Notes under the pieces: generated by a model
What the model saw: only the letters and a program-made list of their open reading frames with translations
What the model was told of the DNA's origin: nothing
Database searches by the model: none
Shown here: positions 7,666 through 15,941 of the stretch, piece by piece
Numbering within the stretch: position 1 is the first letter of the stretch
Layout: each line of letters starts with the position of its first letter
Program-made: the position numbers and the translations under genes
Assembly: GCA_029850515.1 (NCBI GenBank)
Contig: JARCRW010000024.1
Span: forward strand, 1 to 55,323
Source of the DNA: Nitrosotalea sp.
GTDB lineage: Archaea; Thermoproteota; Nitrososphaeria; Nitrososphaerales; Nitrosopumilaceae
Length of the DNA: 55,323 nucleotides
Reading direction: 5' to 3'

Positions 7666-8475
7666 TTATTCTGCAGACAGGTCCCAATAGTTTGCATCCT
7701 TTTGCTGTTCTATCGGTTTTTCAAGAGACTTCCACTCTTTGAATGAGCGGACATAGAGTTTTACATTTTGCATTCCAAGTGACTTTAGTGCATAATATCC
7801 AAGTCCTGAGAGTGTACCCACACTTCCACAATATGTAATTATTTCAGAGTCTGGGAGGATGTTCCTATTTTGAATCATCCTTCTTAGATCCTCTTTTGGT
7901 CGCAGTATATTTTGCCCTGATGCGAGCATTCTGTAGGGAATATTGATTGCACCTGGGATATGTTGTTCCAGATAATTTAGCCGTTCCCTATTATCTACCA
8001 AGATTGCACCCCTTTCTTTGGCAGGAACGAGATAATCAGAGGTTGCAAGAATTTGTGGCTGTAACTTTAGCGAGTGGTTTGTTTTTACTAGAGTTGGTGT
8101 TTGTGAGTTCACCTCAAGACCTAGCTTTTTCCACGTACCATATGTAATATCAAGAAGCGAGACATCCTCATGGCCAATATATTCAAGTGTCCATGCAATT
8201 CGCGATGCAAGTGCACCAAATGTATCATCATATACAACAACAGGAGTCTCATCTCCAATTCCAAACGATTGTACATATTGAAGAACTTTTTCTGGACTGT
8301 CATCTGCAAGAAGATTTGCAAGGGGAAGATTTATCGCATCTGGGATATGACCTTGTTTGTAATCTTCTTCTTTTCTGATGTCAAGAACTTTGACACTCTT
8401 GTCTCGAATTTCAGAACGTAGTTTGTCGGCTTCAACTGTAACGCGAGTGGTTTTTTCTTTGCTCAAGCCGCACAT
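7666..8475 (-). CDS. two-domain rhodanese (thiosulfate/3-mercaptopyruvate sulfurtransferase)
   Basis: A 269-residue tandem rhodanese. The N-terminal domain (about 15-125) carries the CH2A-type motif DIRKEEDYKQGHIPDAINLP but has Asp-Asp (VVVYDDTFGA) where a cysteine would sit, so it is structural. The C-terminal domain (about 150-255) has DNRERLNYLEQHIPGAINIP and the active-site loop YCGSVGTLSG with Cys216, which would carry the persulfide. The CGSVGT loop is close to that of thiosulfate:cyanide transferases. ATG 8475 overlaps the upstream reductase gene by 13 bp; an alternative TTG at 8466 overlaps its stop codon (TTGA). Tight coupling to the siroheme reductase suggests a joint role in sulfur or nitrogen assimilation. 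Confidence 0.9.
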   Translation of the reverse strand: MCGLSKEKTTRVTVEADKLRSEIRDKSVKVLDIRKEEDYKQGHIPDAINLPLANLLADDSPEKVLQYVQSFGIGDETPVVVYDDTFGALASRIAWTLEYIGHEDVSLLDITYGTWKKLGLEVNSQTPTLVKTNHSLKLQPQILATSDYLVPAKERGAILVDNRERLNYLEQHIPGAINIPYRMLASGQNILRPKEDLRRMIQNRNILPDSEIITYCGSVGTLSGLGYYALKSLGMQNVKLYVRSFKEWKSLEKPIEQQKDANYWDLSAE

Positions 8476-10268
8476 TCGCCCCTTCCTGTCTTGGTGTGAT
8501 AGCTTCCATCATTTCCATAATCTGCATAAAAATCTGAATCTTTGTCTTTCAAGGGGGCTGCTACAACAGGCTTGAGTAACTCTTTGATATCATCAATTGA
8601 TTTTATTTTTGGGCCGCCGTTCCCTTGTATTATTCTACGCATCCACAAGTCAAGTGTCTCACCTTGTTTTTTGTCAGACTTGAATATCTCCACTATTTTT
8701 AGAATTGTTGGAATTACTCTTTTTGCTGGAACCTTGGTACACATGTGACCAAGTGTAGTATCCTCATCAGACCTACCACCAAGCGACATGGTATACAATG
8801 GATACATATCTTTTCCAAGCCTTCCACCTCCACCATAGAATCCAATTGTTGCGATTTCATGCTGACCACAAGAATTAGGACAGCCACTTATTTTTATTGT
8901 AGAATTTCGTAGATCATCGTCTTCGTCAATTTTTAGCTCGATAAATTTTCTTTGTACTTCTTTTGCCAATCTGTGCGAGTTTGTCAGCGCCAAGTTACAT
9001 GATGTTGTTCCAGAACAGCCAACAACAGATGCCATTGTGAGTGCACCAGGATTTGCAAGGCCAACTTCTAAGAGTTTAGAGTAAACTCTTGGGAGGTCCT
9101 CGTCTCTGACCCATCGAAATACCATGTCTTGTGTAAAACCGTTTCGTATCTGCCCGTCTGCAGTAAACTCTCGGGCCATCTCTGCAATAGCACGGAGTTG
9201 AGTCGATGTAACATCACCTGACTCTAGTGTAAGAAATACGCAACTAAACCCAGATTGTTTTTGTTTAAACGCGTTTGATTTTACCCATCTGGAATATCCC
9301 TGTGGAACCGATGGCATCTCAGAATCGATAGATATTTTTCTCATCGGCTCCTGAGTCTTGTCAATTTCAAGTTTCACCAGAACAGACAAGAGCATCTTTA
9401 TCATTGCCCTCTCTTTTAGCACCAAGTTTTGGAATTTTTCCCATCCCATTTCATTTACAAGATAACGCATTCTTGCTCGTGCCATGTTGTCCCTGTTTCC
9501 TAGCCTGTCAAAAATTCTAATCACTGCAACAACGGTATACAACAATTGATCCTCTGATGTAAACTGCTCCAGTTGGTGGCCAACAAAGGATTGTGCACCA
9601 AGTCCTCCTCCAAGAAATATTTTAAATCCGCGCTGTGACTTGCCGTTTACTTCGCCTTGTTGTGGAATCAATCCAATATCCACCATTCTTGCCATGCCGT
9701 GTTTTTCACAACACGTAAAATTGATCTTGAATTTTCTTGGAAGTGACTGGCACAGTGGATTGCGCAAAAGGAACTTGGTTGCTGCAACTGCATAAGGAGT
9801 TGGGTCAAAGATTTCGTCTGGGCAGACACCTGCAAGAGGACTGCACATTATGCTTCGAACTGAATTTCCACATGCTTCTCTTGTTGTCATTCCTGCCTCT
9901 GCAAGCCCTCTTAGAACCTCGGAGACATCCTCAAGTGCAACCCAGTGGAGTTGGAAATTTTGTCTGGTAGAGACATGTGCACTACCTATTGAGAACTGTT
10001 CACTCAGGTCTGCAATCTTTTCTAGCTGTTCAGAGTAAACTTCACCTGCTGGAAGTTTTAGTCTAATCATGCTATAATCATCACTCATTCTGCTACCATA
10101 AGCTCCATGTTGTAGCCTGAACCTTCGAAAATCGTCACGGTCTAGTTTTCCTTGTCGATATAGTTTTACTAGTTCTGAAAATCTTTCTGCCTCTTCTAAT
10201 CTTCCCCAGTTTATCTTGTGCTTTGGTGCACTAGTGGGTTTTGACTGGCTAACGCTGGTATTACTCAA
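8463..10268 (-). CDS. ferredoxin-dependent siroheme nitrite/sulfite reductase
   Basis: A 601-residue protein with the duplicated architecture of assimilatory nitrite/sulfite reductases: two ferredoxin-like half domains and two siroheme/4Fe-4S domains. The cluster-siroheme ligands are visible as GCSGTTSCN (Cys418, Cys424) and SGCPNSCGQH (Cys463, Cys467). The upstream half contains VSTRQNFQLHWV and ACGNSVRSIMCSPLAGVC, conserved substrate- and siroheme-side motifs. It performs six-electron reduction of nitrite to ammonia or sulfite to sulfide; sequence alone does not settle which. The start is TTG 10268, placed about 27 nt from a TATA box at 10296-10308, so the mRNA is probably leaderless. The rhodanese gene follows with overlap. 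Confidence 0.9.
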   Translation of the reverse strand: MSNTSVSQSKPTSAPKHKINWGRLEEAERFSELVKLYRQGKLDRDDFRRFRLQHGAYGSRMSDDYSMIRLKLPAGEVYSEQLEKIADLSEQFSIGSAHVSTRQNFQLHWVALEDVSEVLRGLAEAGMTTREACGNSVRSIMCSPLAGVCPDEIFDPTPYAVAATKFLLRNPLCQSLPRKFKINFTCCEKHGMARMVDIGLIPQQGEVNGKSQRGFKIFLGGGLGAQSFVGHQLEQFTSEDQLLYTVVAVIRIFDRLGNRDNMARARMRYLVNEMGWEKFQNLVLKERAMIKMLLSVLVKLEIDKTQEPMRKISIDSEMPSVPQGYSRWVKSNAFKQKQSGFSCVFLTLESGDVTSTQLRAIAEMAREFTADGQIRNGFTQDMVFRWVRDEDLPRVYSKLLEVGLANPGALTMASVVGCSGTTSCNLALTNSHRLAKEVQRKFIELKIDEDDDLRNSTIKISGCPNSCGQHEIATIGFYGGGGRLGKDMYPLYTMSLGGRSDEDTTLGHMCTKVPAKRVIPTILKIVEIFKSDKKQGETLDLWMRRIIQGNGGPKIKSIDDIKELLKPVVAAPLKDKDSDFYADYGNDGSYHTKTGRGECAA

Positions 10269-10295
10269 TTATTGATAGCTTGTCTTCAGAAAGCA

Positions 10296-10308
10296 TATAA
10301 ATTTTATA
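10296..10308. promoter_or_regulatory. shared divergent TATA element
   Basis: The near-palindrome TATAAATTTTATA reads as a TATA box in both directions. It lies about 27 nt from the TTG start of the reductase on the minus strand and about 35 nt from ATG 10341 on the plus strand, so one element could place the polymerase for both divergent transcripts. Confidence 0.55.
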
Positions 10309-10340
10309 TTATGGGAATTTTCGCTAGATTTAGAACAATC

Positions 10341-10439
10341 ATGGCAAAAGTTGCACATTTTGTATGCAACCTGTGCAATGAAAATATGTCTATGAAGAAC
10401 CAGAAAAGAGTTAAATGGTCACCGGCAAGAAAAAAATAA
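10341..10439 (+). CDS. CxxC microprotein upstream of inositol-phosphate synthase
   Basis: ATG 10341 to TAA 10437-10439 encodes 32 residues: MAKVAHFVCNLCNENMSMKN followed by a basic tail. An in-frame ATG at 10311 would add ten residues (42 in total), but that start overlaps the end of the TATA element. The single CNLC knuckle could bind metal as a dimer. The next gene starts one base after this stop codon, so translation is likely coupled. Function unknown; the coupling and sensible composition support a real gene. Confidence 0.5.
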   Translation: MAKVAHFVCNLCNENMSMKNQKRVKWSPARKK

Positions 10440-10440
10440 C

Positions 10441-11457
10441 GTGGCAGATAAGATCAGTATTGCTCTAGTTGGAACAGGCAATGTATCAAGCACACTAGTA
10501 AGAGGTTTAGAGTTTTACAAAAATTCAACCGAAGGTCTGTGGCATCCAAAAGTGGGAGGAATATCATTAAACGATTTCACAATTGTTGCAGCGTATGACA
10601 TAGATGCATCAAAGGTTGGAAAAAACATTTCAAGTTTGGTAAAAACCAAGTCAGACTTTGGAGACATTACAGTTCAGCCAGGCATTACCGAAGATGTAAC
10701 GCCTCCGCACATTTCAAAAAATGGTCAGATAAGATCAGCAAGTTATGATGAATTTGTCAACGCTCTTAAAAAAGTAAAACCCGATTTTCTTGTAAATGTC
10801 ATGTCATCTGGAATGGAAAAAAGCAGTGGAAAATATGCCAGGGCTGCACTTGATGCAGGATGTTCTTTTTTCAATGCAACTGCTGCCAAGACTTGCACCG
10901 ACCAGACAAGAAAAGAGTTCGAATCAAAAGGACTCGTCATACTTGGTGACGATCTCATGAGCCAGTTCGGCGGCACTGCATTTCACAGAGGCATGATAGA
11001 TTTCATGGCAAGCAGAGGAATTTACTTGAAAAAAGCATACCAGCTTGATGTTGGTGGCAACCAGGATACACAGAATACTATGGCAGAGGAGACAAGAGAA
11101 AGAAAGAGGTTGATCAAGACAGAGTCAATTGCAATCGAGTCACCGGTTCCTTTCATGTCCACTGCTGGAACTACCGAATATGCAGAGCAGCTTGGAGATT
11201 CCAGGGTAAGTTACTATTGGATGGAGGCAAAAGGATTTCTTGGCTCGCCAGTTGAGCTTGACCTCTCACTTCGAACAAACGACAGCACAAACGGCTGCAA
11301 TGTCATAGTCGATTCCATAAGAGCTGCAAAGAAGATAATATCAAACAAGGACTTTGTAAAGATCGACATTATTTCCGCATATGCATTCAAGAATCCTCCA
11401 AAGAAGATGCACATAAGAGAATGCATCAAGGCTTTCGAGGATGCGTTTACAAACTGA
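10441..11457 (+). CDS. ino1: myo-inositol-1-phosphate synthase
   Basis: A 338-residue NAD-dependent enzyme converting glucose 6-phosphate to 1L-myo-inositol 1-phosphate, the head-group precursor for archaeal inositol phospholipids. The Rossmann dinucleotide motif is ALVGTGNVSSTLVRGLEFY at the N-terminus; LGDDLMSQFGGTAFHRGM, DVGGNQDT and SYYWMEAKGF are the conserved active-site segments of the family, and the length matches archaeal/actinobacterial forms. Start is GTG 10441, one base after the stop of the CxxC microprotein. Confidence 0.92.
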   Translation: MADKISIALVGTGNVSSTLVRGLEFYKNSTEGLWHPKVGGISLNDFTIVAAYDIDASKVGKNISSLVKTKSDFGDITVQPGITEDVTPPHISKNGQIRSASYDEFVNALKKVKPDFLVNVMSSGMEKSSGKYARAALDAGCSFFNATAAKTCTDQTRKEFESKGLVILGDDLMSQFGGTAFHRGMIDFMASRGIYLKKAYQLDVGGNQDTQNTMAEETRERKRLIKTESIAIESPVPFMSTAGTTEYAEQLGDSRVSYYWMEAKGFLGSPVELDLSLRTNDSTNGCNVIVDSIRAAKKIISNKDFVKIDIISAYAFKNPPKKMHIRECIKAFEDAFTN

Positions 11458-11508
11458 GCAAACTATTTAGCTAGTAAAAATACACATTAAGTTTTCATTT
11501 CCTACTCT

Positions 11509-11586
11509 TTATTTTAAAAAAATAAATATCATTCCAGCTGTTATAGCACCAAAAAACCATGGCGAATTGAGACGAAACGCCTTCAA
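11509..11586 (-). CDS. possible 25-residue single-helix membrane microprotein
   Basis: From TTG 11586 a frame encodes 25 residues including the hydrophobic run SPWFFGAITAGMIFIFLK, which would form one membrane helix. It could be a real small membrane protein or the leftover 3' end of a lost gene beside the toxin-antitoxin locus. The start overlaps the operator repeats, which weakens the case. Confidence 0.25.
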   Translation of the reverse strand: MKAFRLNSPWFFGAITAGMIFIFLK

Positions 11587-11649
11587 TAGTTAAACATAGT
11601 TACAATAGTTACACATAGTTTTAATTATTCTACTATGCTATAACATAGT
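11585..11649. promoter_or_regulatory. repeat/palindrome operator of the toxin-antitoxin operon
   Basis: Two 19-bp direct repeats, AATAGTTAAACATAGTTAC (11585-11603) and AATAGTTACACATAGTTTT (11604-11622), are followed by the inverted repeat ACTATG-ctataa-CATAGT (11632-11649). All share the core CATAGTT/ATAGTTA. They end 9 nt before the antitoxin ATG. Antitoxins of this class repress their own promoter, so these are the likely binding sites. Confidence 0.7.
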
Positions 11650-11658
11650 TAAGATAGC

Positions 11659-11808
11659 ATGCAACGAGCCACAAAGAAACCCAAACAAGAAGTGGACGAT
11701 CTCACGCCAGAAGAGATAGCAGACATCAAAGAATATGAATCTGATAAAGCCAAAGGCAAGATAAAACGAAGCACTTTAGAAGAACTGCTCAAAGAACTAC
11801 ACGAATAA
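11659..11808 (+). CDS. RelB-like antitoxin, 49 residues
   Basis: ATG 11659 to TAA 11806-11808 encodes a 49-residue charged protein (MQRATKKPKQEVDDLTPEEI then a helix-rich region and STLEELLKELHE). Length, acidic/basic alternation and position 67 nt before a RelE-type toxin identify it as the cognate antitoxin; the C-terminal amphipathic helix would wrap the toxin. It is too short for a full ribbon-helix-helix plus wrap, so DNA binding may use its basic N-terminus. The opposite-strand frame at this place is a shadow. Confidence 0.7.
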   Translation: MQRATKKPKQEVDDLTPEEIADIKEYESDKAKGKIKRSTLEELLKELHE

Positions 11809-11875
11809 GTTGTGCGAGTATTACCGATATCATCACAGCGTCTCATAAATAAGACTAGAATAAAGAATTACATAA

Positions 11876-12139
11876 ATGCGGATACTTGCGCCAAACAAGA
11901 AGTTTATCAAGCAATACAAGTCACTGAGTTCTGATTTGCAAAAAAGGGTAGACTCGGCACTCGCTGAATTAGTCATGTCTGAAAACCCTACAAAATTAGG
12001 CGATTACAAACAGAGTCTAAAAGTATGTGCCTACAACCTTGATAAGAGTAATAGAATCATCTACTCGGTTGATTTTACAAACAATACAATAGAACTACGT
12101 AGAGTTGGCAGTCATAAACAGGCATATGGCAAGGATTAA
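11876..12139 (+). CDS. RelE/ParE-superfamily toxin
   Basis: An 87-residue basic protein with the RelE fold signature: N-terminal helices (NKKFIKQYKSLSSDLQKRVD), then beta strands with LKVCAYNLDKSNRIIYSVDF and the C-terminal IELRRVGSHKQAYGKD, where Arg, His and Tyr could supply catalytic residues of an mRNA interferase. The gene follows its antitoxin by 67 nt under a shared operator. Start is ATG 11876. Unlike the first toxin in the window this one is intact. Confidence 0.8.
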   Translation: MRILAPNKKFIKQYKSLSSDLQKRVDSALAELVMSENPTKLGDYKQSLKVCAYNLDKSNRIIYSVDFTNNTIELRRVGSHKQAYGKD

Positions 12140-12328
12140 GCGAGTCTTCAGCTCACGATCTTGTGATGTGAATCAATAGTAGATGTTAAAGATTCCTACT
12201 AGTTCTGATTTTAGAGTTTTCAAATAATAAACTTCTTTGTATTACATCTATATTTCAAAACATTACTTGAACTACTCTTGTAAAAGAAGCAAACTATTAA
12301 TGTGCAAAATGGAGAAGATTTTTTCATG

Positions 12329-13144
12329 CAGAAAGCAACTCTTAGTGATGAAGCACCAAAGATTTTTTCAGATTTAAGAGAGGTAGAGATTACACGAGCA
12401 ATAGCAAACGAGTTTCATTCAGTATTAATTGACAGATCGGATAGCGATGTAATAATCATAGGCGCAGGCCCTGCTGGGCTTACTGCAAGTAGAGAATTAT
12501 CACTAATGGGATTCAAGGTACTAGTAATTGAACAGAACAACTATCTAGGTGGAGGCTATTGGCTTGGAGGTTACATGATGAATCCGGTAACAGTTAGAGC
12601 CCCAGCACAAAAAATATGGGATGAGCTTGGAATTCCATATAAACAGGTTTCAGAGGGCCTCTTTTTAACACCTGGACCACATGCTGTATCCAAGTTGATT
12701 GCGGCAGCATGCGATGCAGGAGTAAAGTTTTTGCAGTTAACCAAGTTTGATGATCTAGTTTTGAAGAATGGTCGCGTTTCAGGAATTGTGGTAAACTGGA
12801 TGCCAGTATCCGCACTTCCAAGAAATATAACATGTGTAGACCCAATTGCACTAGAATCCAAAATGGTAATTGATGCATCAGGCCATGATTCTGTTGCAGT
12901 AAAAAGACTAGTAGACAGAAAGTTGGTAGAATGGAAAGGGATGGATCCAATGTGGATAGATGATGGCGAGAATAGAGTTGTCTACAAGACAGGCGAGGTA
13001 TATCCAGGACTGGTCATTTCTGGCATGTCGGTAACTGAAACATATGGACTTGCAAGAATGGGTCCAACGTATGGTTCCATGTTATTGTCAGGTAAAAAGG
13101 CTGCAGAAGTAACTGCTGCCAAGCTAAAAGAACTAAGAAGATAA
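12329..13144 (+). CDS. thi4: Thi4-type thiazole synthase
   Basis: About 271 residues. The FAD/NAD-type Rossmann motif VIIIGAGPAGLTASRE is followed by the Thi4 signature GGGYWLGGYMMNP and the C-terminal GMSVTETYGLARMGPTYGSM. The enzyme makes adenosine-diphospho-5-(beta-ethyl)-4-methylthiazole-2-carboxylate for thiamine from NAD and glycine. The key position reads ITCVDP (Cys169 from this start): a Cys before V/M-D-P is the residue that donates its sulfur in yeast-type suicidal Thi4, whereas methanococcal, sulfide-using forms have His. I chose ATG 12329 (MQKATLSDEAPK); GTG 12302 would add nine residues. Confidence 0.9.
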   Translation, partial: QKATLSDEAPKIFSDLREVEITRAIANEFHSVLIDRSDSDVIIIGAGPAGLTASRELSLMGFKVLVIEQNNYLGGGYWLGGYMMNPVTVRAPAQKIWDELGIPYKQVSEGLFLTPGPHAVSKLIAAACDAGVKFLQLTKFDDLVLKNGRVSGIVVNWMPVSALPRNITCVDPIALESKMVIDASGHDSVAVKRLVDRKLVEWKGMDPMWIDDGENRVVYKTGEVYPGLVISGMSVTETYGLARMGPTYGSMLLSGKKAAEVTAAKLKELRR

Positions 13145-13169
13145 ATCAATTCACTTTCAAAAGTACTTG

Positions 13170-13949
13170 ATGAAGATATCTAAAATTTTTCTCTATGATG
13201 AGCCGGCAGTTCCTGAAATCAAGGTAGATGACCTGGCCAGATTTTTGGAGGAGACGTTATGTGTGACGGTAGAGATAAGAAAAAATTTCTTTATGCACTT
13301 CAATTCAGATAAAAATACAGCGCATAATCTGGCATCATCTAGAGTTTTTAATCCATATGTTCCATTTGAAAAGCACATTCCAACAAAAGAAGAGATTAAT
13401 TTCGAAGAGTCCTTTGGGAATAATTCTAGCTCAAACATAGTACTGTATGATGGTTTTGAGTTGCAAAGAATTATCCAGGGCATGATTCCAAACGAAGAAT
13501 TGTCAAGTGAAACATTTCACTTGGTTTTTACCACAAGACTGGGATGCACGTATGACTATGATGATTACAGATATCATGGAAGGGTAGTGATTTGTTCAAA
13601 TCCATCCATCATCTCAACTACAGGAATAATAGAGGCGCCTGCCAAGCCCCGTGAGTATTACATTAGCATGCATCACACCATATCACAAGGCCTCAATCTA
13701 GATGCATTAAAGGAGCAGTTTCGAGGCAGGTTTCTTGAATATCATGACAAGAATCTTAGTCAAGTTGTAAGAGGATACTCCCTTCAGGCAGTTTTCTATC
13801 ATGTTACTGCAGAGCCATTCTGTGATTCACGGGAATGTGTTTTGTACAATGCGCACTGGCAGGAAGATCTAATTCATGCTCAGATACAATCAGGAAAATT
13901 GTGTAGACGTCACAAGAAAATTCTCGAGTCGATCAAAAAGCCTGAATAA
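13170..13949 (+). CDS. DUF6775-like putative metallopeptidase family protein
   Basis: A 259-residue soluble protein. Recognisable conserved stretches are LGCTYDYDDYRYHGRVVICS, GIIEAPAKPREYY and a Cys-rich C-terminal part with FCDSRECVLYNAHWQEDL and LCRRHKKIL. I believe this is the archaeal family catalogued as DUF6775, described as a putative metallopeptidase, but I see no clear HExxH motif; the Cys/His-rich C-terminus could bind a metal structurally. ATG 13170 is used. It lies 25 nt after thi4 and 30 nt before trxB on the same strand. Confidence 0.6.
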   Translation: MKISKIFLYDEPAVPEIKVDDLARFLEETLCVTVEIRKNFFMHFNSDKNTAHNLASSRVFNPYVPFEKHIPTKEEINFEESFGNNSSSNIVLYDGFELQRIIQGMIPNEELSSETFHLVFTTRLGCTYDYDDYRYHGRVVICSNPSIISTTGIIEAPAKPREYYISMHHTISQGLNLDALKEQFRGRFLEYHDKNLSQVVRGYSLQAVFYHVTAEPFCDSRECVLYNAHWQEDLIHAQIQSGKLCRRHKKILESIKKPE

Positions 13950-13979
13950 TTTAAATATGAACTTGAACGAGTTTGATTT

Positions 13980-14942
13980 GTGCAAGCAGAAATAAGATCA
14001 GATGATAAAAAACCAGAAACTAGAAAAAAGTTTGATGTGATAATCATTGGCGCAGGCCCTGCAGGATATACTGCTGCAATTTATACATCACGTGCAAAAC
14101 GTGAAACACTCATAATTTCAGGCATCCTCCCGGGTGGCCAGCTAATGCTTACAACAGAGGTTGAGAATTTTCCCGGTTTTGCAAACGGAATCATGGGACC
14201 CGAATTAATGACAACAATGCGACAGCAGGCAGAACGAATGGGAACTACAATCATTGACGACGAAGTGGTAAATGTTGATTTCAGACACAAGCCGTTTAAG
14301 ATATTAACATATTCTGAAGAATATGAGGCAGATTCAGTAATCATTGCAACAGGTGCAACTCCAAGAAAGATTGGTGCAAAAGGAGAACAGGAGTTTAGTG
14401 CACGTGGTGTTTCATACTGTGCAACATGTGATGGACCATTTTTTAAAAATCAAGAAATTGTAGTTGCGGGCGGAGGAGATTCTGCCATGGAAGAGGCCAT
14501 ATTTCTCACCAAGTTTGCAAACAAGGTTCATGTCATACATAGAAAAGACAAGCTTCGTGCAAGCAAGGTTATGCAAGACAGGGCTTTTGAAAACCAAAAA
14601 ATCCAATTCCATTGGAACACGGTAATTGAAGAGATTAAAGGCAATCAGAAGGTGAACCAGATAACAGTCAAGAATACAGCAACAAACAAGATGGATACGC
14701 TAGAAGTGGGCGGAATATTTGTTGCTATAGGACACGAACCAAATACAAAATTATTCCAAGGTCAGATTGACTTTGATGCCAACGGATACATTGTACTAAA
14801 AAATCATACACAAACAAATGTGGAAGGAGTATTTGCGGCAGGAGATGTGCACGACCACAGATACAGACAGGCAATCACAGCAGCTGCTTTTGGCTGCATG
14901 GCTGCAATTGATGTAGACAAGTACCTCTCAGAGCATAAATAG
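13980..14942 (+). CDS. trxB: thioredoxin reductase
   Basis: A 320-residue low-molecular-weight thioredoxin-disulfide reductase. FAD-binding GXGXXG is VIIIGAGPAGYTAAIYTSR near residue 20; the redox centre is CATC (Cys147, Cys150) in SYCATCDGPFF; the NAD(P) domain has VVAGGGDSAMEEA with HRKDKLRASK (basic residues typical of NADPH use); the C-terminal FAD motif is GVFAAGDVHDHRYRQAITAA. It keeps thioredoxin-like carriers reduced and may feed neighbouring sulfur enzymes. Start is GTG 13980, about 25 nt after a TATA-like aatttaaatat. Confidence 0.95.
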   Translation: MQAEIRSDDKKPETRKKFDVIIIGAGPAGYTAAIYTSRAKRETLIISGILPGGQLMLTTEVENFPGFANGIMGPELMTTMRQQAERMGTTIIDDEVVNVDFRHKPFKILTYSEEYEADSVIIATGATPRKIGAKGEQEFSARGVSYCATCDGPFFKNQEIVVAGGGDSAMEEAIFLTKFANKVHVIHRKDKLRASKVMQDRAFENQKIQFHWNTVIEEIKGNQKVNQITVKNTATNKMDTLEVGGIFVAIGHEPNTKLFQGQIDFDANGYIVLKNHTQTNVEGVFAAGDVHDHRYRQAITAAAFGCMAAIDVDKYLSEHK

Positions 14943-15935
14943 TTATTCTCTAACTTTTGAGATGTATTTTGAATTTTCCAATGCAGAGTTGTATTCACTT
15001 TCTGTAAGTATTTTTTGCTGAGTATAGAGGCTCTTGAATTTTCTTCCATCGTCTGCAAATATTCCAATTACATATCCATTTGAAATATCATATTTTTTCA
15101 TGGCAGCGTACACAGTGGCAGATGATGGACTGACAAGCATCTTTTCTTTTTGCGATATCTCCTTGACAGAAGCAAACGCCTCTTCATTCGTGATTGTTAT
15201 CCAGTCATCGACCACTTGTTCACGCTTGATAAACAAGTCAGGTTTGGAAGACTCTTCAAAGTTTCTCAGGCCCTGAATCAGGTGATTCGGTTGTGGCTGA
15301 ACTGCAATTATCTTGATGTTTGGATTCTTTTCTTTTAGATATGCACCAATACCGGTAATGGTTCCACCTGTTCCCACCCCAGTGAAAAAGTGGGTTATCT
15401 TTCCTTGTGTTTGCTCCCAGATTTCAGGACCTGTTCCTTTGTAGTGACCCATAAAATTTGCCTCGTTTGCATATTGATTTGGAGAATAGTACTTGTCAGG
15501 CCGTGCAGATACAATGGACCTTGCAAGGGCAATACTTTGATCAGTGCCTGCACCTACCTTTGGGCACAGGTCGTCTGTTGTTTGATATAACGTGGCACCA
15601 AGTGATTCGATTATTTTTTTAGTTTCATCACTTGCCTTTTCAGGAATTACAATTTCAACTTTGTATCCAAGAATCTTTGCAATTCCTGCAAGTGCAATTC
15701 CTGTGTTACCCGAAGTTGGTTCTATGATTATAGTGTGACCTCTTTTGATAAGGCCTCCTTCTTCAGCCATTTTGATCATCCAGTATGCAGCCCTGTCTTT
15801 TACAGAGCCAAACGGATTGTAAAATTCCAGTTTAGCATAGAATTCAGTATTGTTTTTTGAAAGTGATTCTAATTTTACAATTGGCGTACCGCCAATTTTT
15901 ATTGTCATACCAGCATCTTCTAGTGTTTCAGCCAA
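14943..15935 (-). CDS. PLP-dependent cysteine synthase
   Basis: A 330-residue fold-type II PLP enzyme of the cysteine synthase/cystathionine beta-synthase family. The PLP lysine is Lys46 in GSVKDRAA; the substrate loop is TSGNTGIALAG (about 74-84); the phosphate-binding loop is GVGTGGTITGIG. The C-terminal SPSSATVYAAMKK corresponds to the pyridine-N-binding serine region. It would condense O-acetylserine, O-phosphoserine or cystathionine-type substrates with sulfide; the exact acceptor cannot be read. ATG 15935 lies 6 nt after the TusA-like gene, which implies one operon, and the phosphatase at 18 kb could act on the same serine branch. Confidence 0.9.
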   Translation of the reverse strand: MAETLEDAGMTIKIGGTPIVKLESLSKNNTEFYAKLEFYNPFGSVKDRAAYWMIKMAEEGGLIKRGHTIIIEPTSGNTGIALAGIAKILGYKVEIVIPEKASDETKKIIESLGATLYQTTDDLCPKVGAGTDQSIALARSIVSARPDKYYSPNQYANEANFMGHYKGTGPEIWEQTQGKITHFFTGVGTGGTITGIGAYLKEKNPNIKIIAVQPQPNHLIQGLRNFEESSKPDLFIKREQVVDDWITITNEEAFASVKEISQKEKMLVSPSSATVYAAMKKYDISNGYVIGIFADDGRKFKSLYTQQKILTESEYNSALENSKYISKVRE

Positions 15936-15941
15936 GTTAGA

